DNA from: CAZFLM01 sp964519955
Lineage (GTDB): Bacteria; Armatimonadota; Chthonomonadetes; Chthonomonadales; CAJBBX01
Assembly (NCBI GenBank): GCA_964519955.1
Contig: CAZFLM010000053.1
Span: forward strand, 1 to 49,421
Reading direction: 5' to 3'
Length of the DNA stretch: 49,421 nucleotides
Shown here piece after piece: positions 25,071-33,697 of this stretch. Every line of letters starts with the position of its first letter. Positions within the stretch are counted from its first letter, which is position 1. The position numbers and the translations under genes were made by a program. The notes beneath the pieces are model-generated. The model was not told the DNA's origin, did not search any database, and saw nothing but the letters and a program-made list of their open reading frames with translations.

Positions 25071-27065
25071 CTACCGTTCCCGCCGGTACTCCACGATCGC
25101 TGCGCCGGGCTGCGACCCGATGCTCACGCGCAGGCCAGTGGTCATCAGCGTGCGGCCAGTCAGAGTGCGCACCTCGCCGGTGTCGAAGTCCTCCACCCGG
25201 TAGCGCGCACTCGCCACCAGGCCGCGGAGGCGTACGGTGATCGAGTCGGCGCCGGCCTTGGGGCGGCAGAACGCTTGCACGACTCCCGCGCCGTCCTCGG
25301 GGCTGTCGAACTGCCAGGCCATCCAGATATCCTCGGCGAGGCTGTACGGGGTCAGCGGGTAGTAGTCCTTGAGCAGGTAAGGCGACACCCGCCGCCACTC
25401 GTCGATGAACCGCCGGATCCCCTCGTAGTTCAGAGCGTCCGAGCGCGTGTCCCAGCACTCGGCAGACCAGGGCGCCAGGTTGCTGCGCAGCACGTACGGA
25501 TCCTCCGACGCGCCGAGCCCCGCCCCATAGTACGGCAGCCACGACGCGATGCCGTAGAGCTGCGACTGCGACGATGTGGTGCCGCCCGCGTAGTCGCTCT
25601 TGGAGAGAGGCAGGCCGCGGCGCATCATCTCCAGATCGACGCGCCGCCCGCCGGACGCGCAGCAGTCGAACGGCATGTTGGGGTGGCGGCGCGCCAGCTC
25701 GTCCCACATCGCCAGCAGCCCCTCGATGTGCCGGATCTCGGTGATGCCCTGACGATCCTCCGCGTCGGCCGCACGCCAGAACGGGAGCGGCGGCATGTTG
25801 AAGTCCTGGCGGTACATGTCGATGCCATTGGTGGTGATGATCTGGTCGATGCGCTCGGTCGTCCACTGCCGCGCCTCGGGGTTGCCCAGGTCCAGCAGCA
25901 TCGAGTCGGTCCGGGGCCCCAGCAGCCACTCGGGGTGGTTCTGGGCGAGCCACGAACCCGGCACGGCGCGCTCCGGCTCGAACCAGACAGTGAGCTTCAT
26001 CCCGTTCTCGTGCGCCTTGTCCGCCACCGCCTTCAGGCCGCCCGGGTAGCGCTTCGGGTCCGGCTCCCAGGTACCCGTGTTCCACCACGTGTCGCCGCAG
26101 GGGTACCAGCCGGCGTCGCGCCACCAGGTGTCGATCTTCAGCCCGCGCGTCACGTGCCCGTCGATGAAGGGGATCTCGTCGGCCGCGCCGCACACCAGGT
26201 TTGGGAAGAGGTCCGCGGCGGCGCCGGAGAAGACCGTCGGCATGGGCTTGCCGCCAGGCCTCCGCAGGTTGTGGGCCATCATCCAGCGGCGCCACACGTT
26301 CTGCCCGCGCACCGCGTCGCCATCGTAGAACATCACGACTGAGAGGGGGCTGCGCACCTCCTCGCCCTTGTGCAGGACGAAGTGCGTCAGCTCCTGGCCG
26401 GCGGCCAGGTGGAGCCCCGTGCCCGCGTCCCGCTCGAGACGCGCCGACCACTGCCCCGGCCAGCCCAGCGCCGCGATGACGCCGCCGCCATCCGTGCCGA
26501 GGTTCCAGTACGGGAACGCGTGATCCGTGGGCCGCCCGCCGGAGGGCGCGAACGTGCGGACGGTGCCCGGCGCGAGCGTCTCGACGATCGGCTGGTAGCT
26601 CTCCGGCACGCAGTAGTCGCCCACCGTCGTGCGCAGGACGTACTCGCCGGCCGCGGGGCGCGTCAGCCGCAGATCGAGCGGGCGGATGTTGGAGATGATG
26701 GGGGTATCCGCGCTGTGCGTGTTGGCGAAGCGCAGCGTCCACTCGACCGCGGGGTAGTCGCGGTAGGCGATAGACGTGCACGTGACACGCAGCCCGGTCA
26801 CCGGGTCGGTGTACGTGCCGACGGTCTCGGTCCGGTTCGCGTCGAGCCTGCGCGCCTTGCGGGTCGTCTGCCAGTCCGCGAGGAACTCCGCCGACTGCCT
26901 GCCGCCATACTCGAACGAGAACGGGGCATCCATCGCGCCGGTGAGATGCGCGGCCGTCCACTCCCGCGCGCGCCGCAGCTCCGCACCCGTCACGGTCGCC
27001 GCGGCCGCCTGCCCGATCCCCACGAGCAGCGCCACCACAACAAGCACGCCTGTGTGCCAGTACAT
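25071..27065 (-). CDS. Secreted alpha-galactosidase, glycoside hydrolase family 36 (melibiase)
   Basis: The 664-residue product has a signal peptide (ending GQAAAATV), an N-terminal beta-sandwich, a catalytic barrel and a C-terminal beta domain. GH36 motifs are clear: WWRDAGWYPCGD, LTVWFEPERA, MYRQDFN with Asp421 as nucleophile, and CCASGGRRVDLE with Asp477 as acid/base. It would release terminal alpha-galactose from oligosaccharides or glycans. GGGAGG lies six bases before the ATG at 27065; a longer open frame upstream is rejected because it lacks both signal peptide and ribosome site. It is first in a four-gene minus-strand cluster with ankyrin, membrane and transporter genes, and is related to the partial gene at 47963. 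Confidence 0.95.
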   Translation of the reverse strand: MYWHTGVLVVVALLVGIGQAAAATVTGAELRRAREWTAAHLTGAMDAPFSFEYGGRQSAEFLADWQTTRKARRLDANRTETVGTYTDPVTGLRVTCTSIAYRDYPAVEWTLRFANTHSADTPIISNIRPLDLRLTRPAAGEYVLRTTVGDYCVPESYQPIVETLAPGTVRTFAPSGGRPTDHAFPYWNLGTDGGGVIAALGWPGQWSARLERDAGTGLHLAAGQELTHFVLHKGEEVRSPLSVVMFYDGDAVRGQNVWRRWMMAHNLRRPGGKPMPTVFSGAAADLFPNLVCGAADEIPFIDGHVTRGLKIDTWWRDAGWYPCGDTWWNTGTWEPDPKRYPGGLKAVADKAHENGMKLTVWFEPERAVPGSWLAQNHPEWLLGPRTDSMLLDLGNPEARQWTTERIDQIITTNGIDMYRQDFNMPPLPFWRAADAEDRQGITEIRHIEGLLAMWDELARRHPNMPFDCCASGGRRVDLEMMRRGLPLSKSDYAGGTTSSQSQLYGIASWLPYYGAGLGASEDPYVLRSNLAPWSAECWDTRSDALNYEGIRRFIDEWRRVSPYLLKDYYPLTPYSLAEDIWMAWQFDSPEDGAGVVQAFCRPKAGADSITVRLRGLVASARYRVEDFDTGEVRTLTGRTLMTTGLRVSIGSQPGAAIVEYRRER

Positions 27066-27151
27066 GATCGCCTCCCAAGCCGTCTTGCGGTCTGCCCCCT
27101 GTGTTCGGGAGCGCGCGCGGGGTCTCCTGCACTCGGAACCAGGCAGGTCTC

Positions 27152-27284
27152 CGCGCGCCCCCCAGCCCCCAATTCTTGGGGAGTCCACGTGGTCGCGGCG
27201 CCATACCGTGTCGGAACTCCCGCCGGTTAGCGGCGTCGCTGGCGGTGCTGGCAGGTTCTCCCCCAGAGTTGGGGGTCGGGGGGC
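27152..27284. repeat. Paired palindromic element with G/C-run arms
   Basis: The left arm (about 27154-27183) reads GCGCCCCCCAGCCCCCAATTC followed by TTGGGGA. The right arm (about 27256-27284) is its reverse complement with about four mismatches over 28 bases. Each arm is itself nearly palindromic (CCCCCAAT...TGGGG). Roughly 70 bases of unrelated sequence lie between. It occupies the 369-base gap between the divergent GH36 gene and the gene at 27435. The rest of the gap holds a short frame ending ...LRNDPDIRDVSWEDG (stop 27375) that could be a gene remnant. Confidence 0.65.
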
Positions 27285-27434
27285 GCACCGCAGGCGGCTG
27301 CGGCTGGTGCGCGCCGTCGACGCGATCCTCCGAAACGACCCGGACATCCGCGACGTATCGTGGGAGGACGGTTGAGCCGCCGCGGCGAAGACCGTCCTAT
27401 CCCTGCGCTGCCCCACGCAATCCAGGAGAGCCCC

Positions 27435-28442
27435 GTGAGACCGAAGCACGTGCCGATCGCCGCGTTCCTGCTCGTCTGCCTGTCGCTCGGGCTGCCCGCG
27501 TCCGCCCAGAAGCCCGATGTCGACACCGCGCGCCTGCGCCAGATCGTGCAGCGCCTGGCCAAGTCCTCCAGCTACGATGCGCCGAACAGGGACGCCGTCG
27601 AGGCGATGGAGATCGTGATCCGGCGGGTCGTGGCGGCGGGCAGCAACGCGGACGCCGAGGCGAAGCGGCTCGCCGGAGTGGTGGAGAAGGCTGCGCCGCG
27701 CGACAGCTTCCCGACCAGCTACGCGCACCTGACGGTGAATCGGGCGCAGGCGGCGGGGCGTCAGGCGATTGGGGTCAGCTTCGGGGCGGCGTCGCGGGTT
27801 GCGGTGTTCGATGCATCGGGCAAGAAGCGGCTGGCGGTGCCCGCCTCGATGCAGTGGGCGGCTCCCTGGGACTGCGAGCCCCGCTTCACGCCGGACGGGT
27901 CGCTCGTGCTGCTGCGCTGCGCCGTGCACGACGCCGGCATCCGGACGGCGTGGCGAGCTGACCTGCTGGCGCCCGCCGGTGATGGCTACAAGCTCGTCCA
28001 GACGTGGAAGCGCGCCGGCACGCTCGACTACCCCGGACTCGCGCTCAAGGGCGACACGCTGACGCTGCGCAGCCTGGACGAGCCGAAGTCGTTCATCGTC
28101 GCGGCGGCCGAGCCGATGCTGAAGCGCACCGAGACGATCCGGATCGCCGGCGGCAAGGCGACGGTGCTCACCAGCCGGGCGGAGCAGCCGGAGTTGCGGG
28201 CGGCGGACGCGTGGATCGCTGCGGCGCGCTCGGCGAAGCGGCCCACCAAGCAGCAGGCGCCGATCCGCGCCGCCCTGCCGGAGCGCACCATGTTGAACGA
28301 GTGGAAGCGCAACCCGATCCCCAACGGCGGCTGCACGCTGGTGCTGACCTTCGACGAGGCACAGGTCGGCTTCACGATGCTCCCGGCCGGTGGCGGGACG
28401 TTCAGGGTCGGCGGGGTCACGGTCGTGAATCGCTCGCCTTGA
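27435..28442 (+). CDS. Exported protein of unknown function
   Basis: The 335-residue product starts with GTG at 27435, placed four bases after AGGAGAG. The signal peptide contains AAFLLVCLSLGLPASAQ. The middle (WDCEPRFTPDGSLVLLRC, LDYPGLALKGDTLTLRSLDEP) resembles blades of a TolB-like propeller but is too short to be sure. No catalytic motif was seen. Its last 26 bases overlap the end of the convergent lipoprotein gene. Confidence 0.7.
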   Translation: MRPKHVPIAAFLLVCLSLGLPASAQKPDVDTARLRQIVQRLAKSSSYDAPNRDAVEAMEIVIRRVVAAGSNADAEAKRLAGVVEKAAPRDSFPTSYAHLTVNRAQAAGRQAIGVSFGAASRVAVFDASGKKRLAVPASMQWAAPWDCEPRFTPDGSLVLLRCAVHDAGIRTAWRADLLAPAGDGYKLVQTWKRAGTLDYPGLALKGDTLTLRSLDEPKSFIVAAAEPMLKRTETIRIAGGKATVLTSRAEQPELRAADAWIAAARSAKRPTKQQAPIRAALPERTMLNEWKRNPIPNGGCTLVLTFDEAQVGFTMLPAGGGTFRVGGVTVVNRSP

Positions 28443-29682
28443 TGATCTCCTTCGGTGCGCGCGGATGCCAGCTCCAGTCAACGATATGCCACCCGTCGGG
28501 CCTGCGACGCAGGGCGTATCCGAGGTGCGCGGTCAGGGGGTACGGACAGCCTCGGCGGCGGATCGTGGTCGTCGTGACGACGAACACCGCGTCTGGGTCG
28601 GGCGGCAGGCTCCGGAGCCCGGGGCGCGAGTACAGGCTGGCGTAGTAGTAACCGGCTGGCTGGCTCGTCATCTCCAGCCACGTGCCTTCGTCGCGGGCCA
28701 TCCACGCTCGCCACGTGTCGCTCGGCGCGCAGCCTAGGAATCGGTCGTCCCAGCCGGCGGAGTCTCTGAACTCCCACTGTCTCTCGAACGCCCCGAACTG
28801 CCCCTTGGTCCACGCCGTTTCGGACGCGTGTATGGGACGCATCACCGCTGTGCGGTCGGCCGGCGACGGGTTCCAGGCGCCCATGTGACCGATAGGCTCG
28901 TCGGGCGAGTCCAGCCAGACGGTCGCGCCGGCCGCCGGGGCCAGATCGAGCGTGTTGGCCGGGGGCCGGCGATCGTACGCGTATGCGTCGTAGACCGTCT
29001 CGCTGTACGGGATGCGACTCTCGGGCAGGTACTGCAGGAAGCGCTTCCGAACCAGCCGGCCCGTACGCTTGTCGGTCCATGCAGCTTGTCGCTGCGACAC
29101 GTACCACTGGCTGCCGCCAGGACCTCGCTGCTCGACCTGACAGAGCCAGGCATCAACACCGCGCGGGGCATGCGGATCCGCCTGGCGGGTCCAGCCAGAT
29201 AGGCGAATCGAGGGGTCGGTTGCCCACGGCTTGTCCTTGTTCGGGGGCAGCACCGCGCTCTGGAGGCCGAGGCGCGCGACGGTCAACGCCTGCGCGGAGC
29301 CGGCGTCCGCACGCGGCGTCAGAATCCAGGTGCCCGAACCGTCGCGGGCCAACGTGCCCTGTGCGTCGCTCAGCGATTCGCGCGGCACGAAGGCAGAGCG
29401 CCCAAAGCGCGGCGGCGCGCCGTGGTGCAGCGTGTAGCGCGTCAGCGTTGAGAGGCGCGCCCAGTTGCTCTCTGCCCAGCTAGTGCCCCGGCGCCGGATC
29501 GTGGTCCGCGCCTGCCAGTACACCACGTCGAAGCCGGCGAGAGCCTGCAGGTCCGCACCTGGGGGACGCATCGGGGCCGCGGGGGCACTCCGGTGGCTGG
29601 GCGCGCATCCGGGGATCGACCAGCACATGGCGACGCCGACGCACGGCGCCAGAGCCCGCAGCATGATCCGGCAGCATCTCAT
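28417..29682 (-). CDS. Lipoprotein with LolA-like and NTF2-like regions, paralogue A
   Basis: The 421-residue product has a lipoprotein-type signal (MCWSIPGC, Cys near residue 26). Residues about 45-255 include VAWTDKRTGRLVRKRFLQY and NTLDLAPAAGATVW, like the end of LolA/RseB-type lipid-binding folds. Residues about 275-415 (IHASETAWTKGQFGAFERQW through GWHIVDWSWHP) look like a SnoaL/NTF2-like domain. The ATG at 29682 with GGAG eight bases upstream is preferred over a TTG at 29703. It follows its paralogue by 55 bases and probably shares its transcript. Both domain calls are by eye and moderate. Confidence 0.7.
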   Translation of the reverse strand: MRCCRIMLRALAPCVGVAMCWSIPGCAPSHRSAPAAPMRPPGADLQALAGFDVVYWQARTTIRRRGTSWAESNWARLSTLTRYTLHHGAPPRFGRSAFVPRESLSDAQGTLARDGSGTWILTPRADAGSAQALTVARLGLQSAVLPPNKDKPWATDPSIRLSGWTRQADPHAPRGVDAWLCQVEQRGPGGSQWYVSQRQAAWTDKRTGRLVRKRFLQYLPESRIPYSETVYDAYAYDRRPPANTLDLAPAAGATVWLDSPDEPIGHMGAWNPSPADRTAVMRPIHASETAWTKGQFGAFERQWEFRDSAGWDDRFLGCAPSDTWRAWMARDEGTWLEMTSQPAGYYYASLYSRPGLRSLPPDPDAVFVVTTTTIRRRGCPYPLTAHLGYALRRRPDGWHIVDWSWHPRAPKEIIKASDSRP

Positions 29683-29737
29683 CGACGCATCTCCATTCCG
29701 CAACGCAGTCAGCGACTAGGCGAGACCAGCCGAACCC

Positions 29738-31024
29738 TCAAGATCGGCGGGGTGACGGTCGTGATGCGGCTGCCTGGGCGATCGCCATCGGCGGATGAGG
29801 GCGCCACGACCAGTCCACGATCCGCCAGCCATCGCTGCCGTGCCGGAGCAGGTAGGTGTAGTACGTCGTGAGATCGAACGGGTCGCTATCGCGCCGGAGC
29901 GTGGTCTTCGCGATGACGTACATCGCATCGGAGTCCGGTGGCGGCGTTCGGTGCGTGTACTCGAAGCCGAGCGGAGCGTGGTAGAACGCGTAGGGCTGGC
30001 TCTGGAGCCGCTGCCACTTGCCCCGCGCGCCGTCCATCCACTCCTGCCACGAGGCGCGCGAGGCGTAGGCATCCATGCGTCCTTCAGGGGCAGTCGTCGC
30101 GGCGAAATCCCACTTGCCGGAGAAGGCCCCGAAGTCGCCCCTGACCCACGCCGCCTCGGAGTCCCGGATGAGGGCTGTCACGGCGCTGCGGTCGGCGGCC
30201 GATGGGCTCCACGTGCGCGTGTACATCGACGGCGGCGCCGATGCGGAACGCAGCCAGACCGTCGCGCCAGGCGGCGGCGTCAGATCCAGCGTGTGCGGCG
30301 GAGCAGCCTGGTCGTACGTGAACGCGTCGGAAGTACAGTCGTAGGTGTCCCCGCCTCCCTCGAGGACGTACTCAGTCACCTGCTTCCGCACCAGCCGGCC
30401 GGTCGACGGGTCGGTCCATGCAACCTGCCGCGCGGTCACCTGCCAGGACCTGTCCCGCTTCTGCTGCCGAATCTCGCGCTGCCAGCGCACGACCGGCCGG
30501 CCTTCGAGGCGCTCCTGCCGCTTCTGCCAGGCCGATTGGCGCAGGGCCGCCGGCGTCGTCTCGTCGCCGACGCCGGGCGGCAGCGCCTCACGCCGGAGCG
30601 CTGACGTCGCCATATCGTCCGGCGCCAGGCCACCCGCCTCCGACCATGGCGAGAAGGTCCATGCGCCGCCGGCGGCGTCGCGCGCCAGCATGCCGCGCAG
30701 ATCCATGACCACCTCGCGCGCCCCGATGACCGGCCCCACACCTCCAAGCCGAGCCCCGGAGTAGCGTCCGCAGTGCACCAGGCTGGAGAGGCGAGCCCAG
30801 TTCTCCGCGGTCGCGACCGTCGTTCTACCGTGGGTTCGGCTCTCGGTGCGTGTCCGCCAGTGGACCACGTCGAAGCCGGCCTTCGCCCGCAGGGAGGCGC
30901 CTAGCGGCGACGACAACGTTCGGCCGGCCGTCAGCGCTCCGTGCCCGCGAGGCCACATGAATGCGGCAACCGAGCCGCCGAGTCCGAGCACGATGCACAC
31001 CGCGATCAACTTACCGAGTCCCAT
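29738..31024 (-). CDS. Membrane-anchored protein with LolA-like and NTF2-like regions, paralogue B
   Basis: The 428-residue product begins with a membrane helix (LIAVCIVLGLGGSVAAFMW) and no lipobox. It aligns along its length with the downstream lipoprotein: AGFDVVHWRTRTESRTHGR against AGFDVVYWQARTTIRRRG, VAWTDPSTGRLVRKQV, HTLDLTPPPGATVW, WSPSAADRSAV, and GWRIVDWSWRPHPP. The pair differs mainly in how it is anchored. GGAGG precedes the ATG by seven bases. The role may be handling of a lipid or signal at the cell envelope, but this is only fold-based inference. Confidence 0.7.
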   Translation of the reverse strand: MGLGKLIAVCIVLGLGGSVAAFMWPRGHGALTAGRTLSSPLGASLRAKAGFDVVHWRTRTESRTHGRTTVATAENWARLSSLVHCGRYSGARLGGVGPVIGAREVVMDLRGMLARDAAGGAWTFSPWSEAGGLAPDDMATSALRREALPPGVGDETTPAALRQSAWQKRQERLEGRPVVRWQREIRQQKRDRSWQVTARQVAWTDPSTGRLVRKQVTEYVLEGGGDTYDCTSDAFTYDQAAPPHTLDLTPPPGATVWLRSASAPPSMYTRTWSPSAADRSAVTALIRDSEAAWVRGDFGAFSGKWDFAATTAPEGRMDAYASRASWQEWMDGARGKWQRLQSQPYAFYHAPLGFEYTHRTPPPDSDAMYVIAKTTLRRDSDPFDLTTYYTYLLRHGSDGWRIVDWSWRPHPPMAIAQAAASRPSPRRS

Positions 31025-31148
31025 CCCCGCACCTCCGGTGTTGGGGCCCCTACGGCAGGCCGCTGCTCGTTAGTGCCGGCATCCCGCCCGAGGGTTCGCG
31101 CCCGCCCCCGCAATGGCGCTGGGTGCCTTGGGAGTACGCGCTGTGCCA

Positions 31149-32420
31149 CTACATGCCCGAGCCGAGCCCCACCGGAACCGGCCCAGGCAGCCGATGGACG
31201 CCGTCGCGCGGCTCGAACACGGCATGCAGGCGCGGGAGCCACGCGCGGTTGGCGGCTGGAGTGAACTGGGGCGAGTTCAACTCCACGCCGTTGAGCGTCG
31301 GCACGTGCGCCGCAAAGAGCAGGCCGTGGATCGCGGCGAGGCCGGGGTTGGTCAGGTCCTGCAGCGTGAGCGCCAGGCCGTGCTCCGCTGCCCAGGCCGC
31401 CGCCACGAGCGAGAAGCTGTGCCCCTTGCACGTCTTCAGCGCGAAGCCGCTCCACCCCTGCTCCTTGGCAACGGCCATCAGCGGCAGGTCGGTCAGCCCC
31501 TCGTCGAGGAACACCGGCTTCAGGGCGGTCACCGCACGCCAGTCGTGCGGGTGAGCCACGATGTCGCGCGCCGTCGGCTGCTCCAGGTACTCCAGCGCCG
31601 CGAAGGCATCCGCGTCCGCGCGCCGGACCCGCTCCAGGTACTCCAGCACGCTGGCGGCATCCGGGTTGGCGCAGTTGGTATCGGCCATGAGCCGCGGCCG
31701 GTGCGCGCCCAGTTCCCGCGCCGTACGGAACGCCGCAGCCGTGTGCGCCGCGTCCATCGCGGGGTCGCGCCCCATCAGCTTGAGCTTGAAGCACCGGTAG
31801 CCACGCTCCCGCACCCAGGGCCGCATCGTCTCCGCGTCGTCATCCGGGCCGACCACCAGCCACGCATCCGCGGACAGAACCGGCTCGCGCAGCAGCCGGC
31901 GGACAGCCGCGACGGCCCCGCGCCCCGGGAAGAGGTGGTCGGCGGACGGCGCCGCGGCGGCCTCATCGTAGAGAGCGAAGGCTGAGACGCCGGCAGCGAT
32001 GCCCACCGCGTCGTTGATGGCGGCGTCGAACGGGGAGGCGCAGTTGGCCCGCGCCAGGGCCGGCGGGTCCGGATCGAGCGCCACAGCGTGGGCGGCGTGG
32101 TCGAGCCGCAGCCCAAGCTCCAGCGGGTGCGCCGCCTCCGAGCCGCACATCTCGTCCAGCGACGCGGCGATCCTCTCGCAGAAGGACCGCATGGAGGCGT
32201 CGCGGGCCTCGTGCGCCAGCCGCAGGTCCGGCCACGCCCACAGGTCGCTCAGGTAGATGGACCCGCGGCCCACCGCCTCACGCCCGCCGACCCGTACCCG
32301 CACCTCCGCCCGCGCCTCGGTGATCTCGTCGATGATCCCCGTGCTGATGTGCAGCGGCGTGGCGAACGGCTGCGTCAGGAACGAGACCTGGGCGTCGAGG
32401 ATGCGTGCCTGGCAGGTCAT
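31149..32420 (-). CDS. Enolase-superfamily enzyme (mandelate racemase/muconate lactonising type)
   Basis: The 423-residue product has the superfamily's capping domain followed by a modified TIM barrel. The KxK pair is in FKLKLMG, metal ligands are in LMADTNC (Asp), LEYLEQP (Glu) and FLDEGL (Asp/Glu), and a C-terminal Lys in FALKTCKGH could be the second catalytic base. This pattern places it in the MLE-like group, which includes epimerases, cycloisomerases and OSB synthase; the true substrate cannot be read. The N-terminal loop (QPFATPLHIST) is like those contacting substrate. It stands at the head of the minus-strand run 32420-28417 but is 124 bases from its neighbour. Confidence 0.88.
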   Translation of the reverse strand: MTCQARILDAQVSFLTQPFATPLHISTGIIDEITEARAEVRVRVGGREAVGRGSIYLSDLWAWPDLRLAHEARDASMRSFCERIAASLDEMCGSEAAHPLELGLRLDHAAHAVALDPDPPALARANCASPFDAAINDAVGIAAGVSAFALYDEAAAAPSADHLFPGRGAVAAVRRLLREPVLSADAWLVVGPDDDAETMRPWVRERGYRCFKLKLMGRDPAMDAAHTAAAFRTARELGAHRPRLMADTNCANPDAASVLEYLERVRRADADAFAALEYLEQPTARDIVAHPHDWRAVTALKPVFLDEGLTDLPLMAVAKEQGWSGFALKTCKGHSFSLVAAAWAAEHGLALTLQDLTNPGLAAIHGLLFAAHVPTLNGVELNSPQFTPAANRAWLPRLHAVFEPRDGVHRLPGPVPVGLGSGM

Positions 32421-32445
32421 GGTGTGCCTAGCCTGACCTATTCAT

Positions 32446-32482
32446 GAGTCGTACCGGACGGGCACGGAGGCCCATCCCACCA
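32446..32482. repeat. Dispersed hairpin repeat, copy B
   Basis: The 27-base unit 32456-32482 (GGACGGGC, ACGGAG, GCCCATCC, CACCA) is identical to copy A. The ten bases before it (GAGTCGTACC) match copy C except at one position. It sits in the 196-base gap between the enolase-superfamily gene and the next minus-strand gene, where nothing else was seen. Confidence 0.85.
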
Positions 32483-32616
32483 CTTCACTCGTGCATGATC
32501 CAGGCTAGCCTCCCACCCGTGCCGGCATCGGGGGTCTCGGCCATCGTGCCGGCCGGCTCGCCGCAGATGGCATCCCCGCGGTCCCACGCCGCACAGCCCC
32601 GCTCCGCTGGACGTAG

Positions 32617-33255
32617 CTACCGGCCGCCGCCTGCTCCCGGCTGCTTGGGCTGCCCGCCGCTGCCGGGGGACTTGAGCGCGAACGAGCGCTCGATGAGGTC
32701 AAGACCGCCGGCCGCCTGCGCCAGGTCCTCGTCCGCACACTGCTGGGTGATCATCACGGTCTGGTCGTCCTGTACGTAGGCGAACACCCTCACGGTCGTC
32801 TTGACTCCCATGATCTTGCCGGTCAGCGTCGCCCCTTTGCCCGCGAGCCGACCGTACTTCTCGAACCTCTGGATCGCCGCACTGCCCATCAACCGCTGCA
32901 TCGGCTTGATCTGCTCCTTCAGAGTCTCCTCGGCATCGATTCCACCCGCGCCAAGCACGAACATGACGAACGCGCTGCCCGGACTCTCGATGGAGAACAT
33001 GTGGTCTGGGTCATAGTCGTCGTCGTCCGTAGCCACACGCCAGTTGGACGGGTACTGGAGTTCGAATCCGGCCCGAGCCAGCTTCGTCGGAGACGCCACG
33101 TCAGCCTGCTTCTCGTGCTGAACCGCGCCCCGCAGAAGGGCCTGGCCGGCCTTGCTGGAGGCTGCCCCGACGCAGAACCCCGCAATGCCGCCGATGAGCA
33201 GCGCGATCACGACTGCAACGACCACTATGCTTGGGGCAACCCCGTTCCTCGGCAT
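32617..33255 (-). CDS. Membrane-anchored protein with PsbP/DcrB-like region
   Basis: The product is 212 residues. One N-terminal helix (IVVVAVVIALLIGGIAGFCVGA) anchors it. Residues about 60-195 have the start FELQYPSNWRV and the alternating pattern seen in PsbP/DcrB-like exported domains of unknown function. The C-terminus is a Gly/Pro/Gln tail. It is a single gene on the minus strand. AGGAG abuts the ATG, and an AAGGGA further up is the likelier ribosome site. Confidence 0.65.
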   Translation of the reverse strand: MPRNGVAPSIVVVAVVIALLIGGIAGFCVGAASSKAGQALLRGAVQHEKQADVASPTKLARAGFELQYPSNWRVATDDDDYDPDHMFSIESPGSAFVMFVLGAGGIDAEETLKEQIKPMQRLMGSAAIQRFEKYGRLAGKGATLTGKIMGVKTTVRVFAYVQDDQTVMITQQCADEDLAQAAGGLDLIERSFALKSPGSGGQPKQPGAGGGR

Positions 33256-33697
33256 CTCCTCACATTCCCTTCGTTGCGGCGGTGCGACGAGCTTCGGGCG
33301 AGCGCTTGCGTCGCGGCCCGTCGCGGCAGCCTGGTTTGGGCAGCAATGGCGCGGTCAGTTCATGCGCAGCCTTGTTGCGAGGCGTTTCGGCGCGGCCGGC
33401 CGCCGGTCCTGCTTGCCGACCACCACAGTCCTGCGCGCCGCCACAGTCTGCCGCGTCACACGAGGTGGTTGACGCAGGCCGCACCACTTCTGTCTGGTTC
33501 GTCACAATGGTGCCAGGTAAGCGGCTTCGCCTGTTTCGGCGGGGAACGACGCGCGTCGGAATGGGTGTACGTACCAACACCTGACCTCAGCGTGCAGCGG
33601 ACGCGGTCAGGGCGTTGCCGGTAGAGGCGGACGTCGAGCAGCAGCACAACAGTGGACCTGCCCCCGCCCCGCCGGCGACGCCGGAAAGGGCAAGGCA
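33256..33697. other. Intergenic region, no gene supported
   Basis: This 442-base stretch separates divergent genes. Several short open frames exist on both strands but none has a ribosome site or family resemblance. A perfect small palindrome CCGGCG-A-CGCCGG (33672-33684) lies just before the ribosome site of the MarR gene and could be an autoregulatory site. Confidence 0.5.

Noticed and set aside
27066..28481. Upstream extension of the GH36 frame
   Set aside because: The extra part is antisense to the gene at 27435 and lacks similarity; the signal peptide and GGGAGG support the start at 27065.
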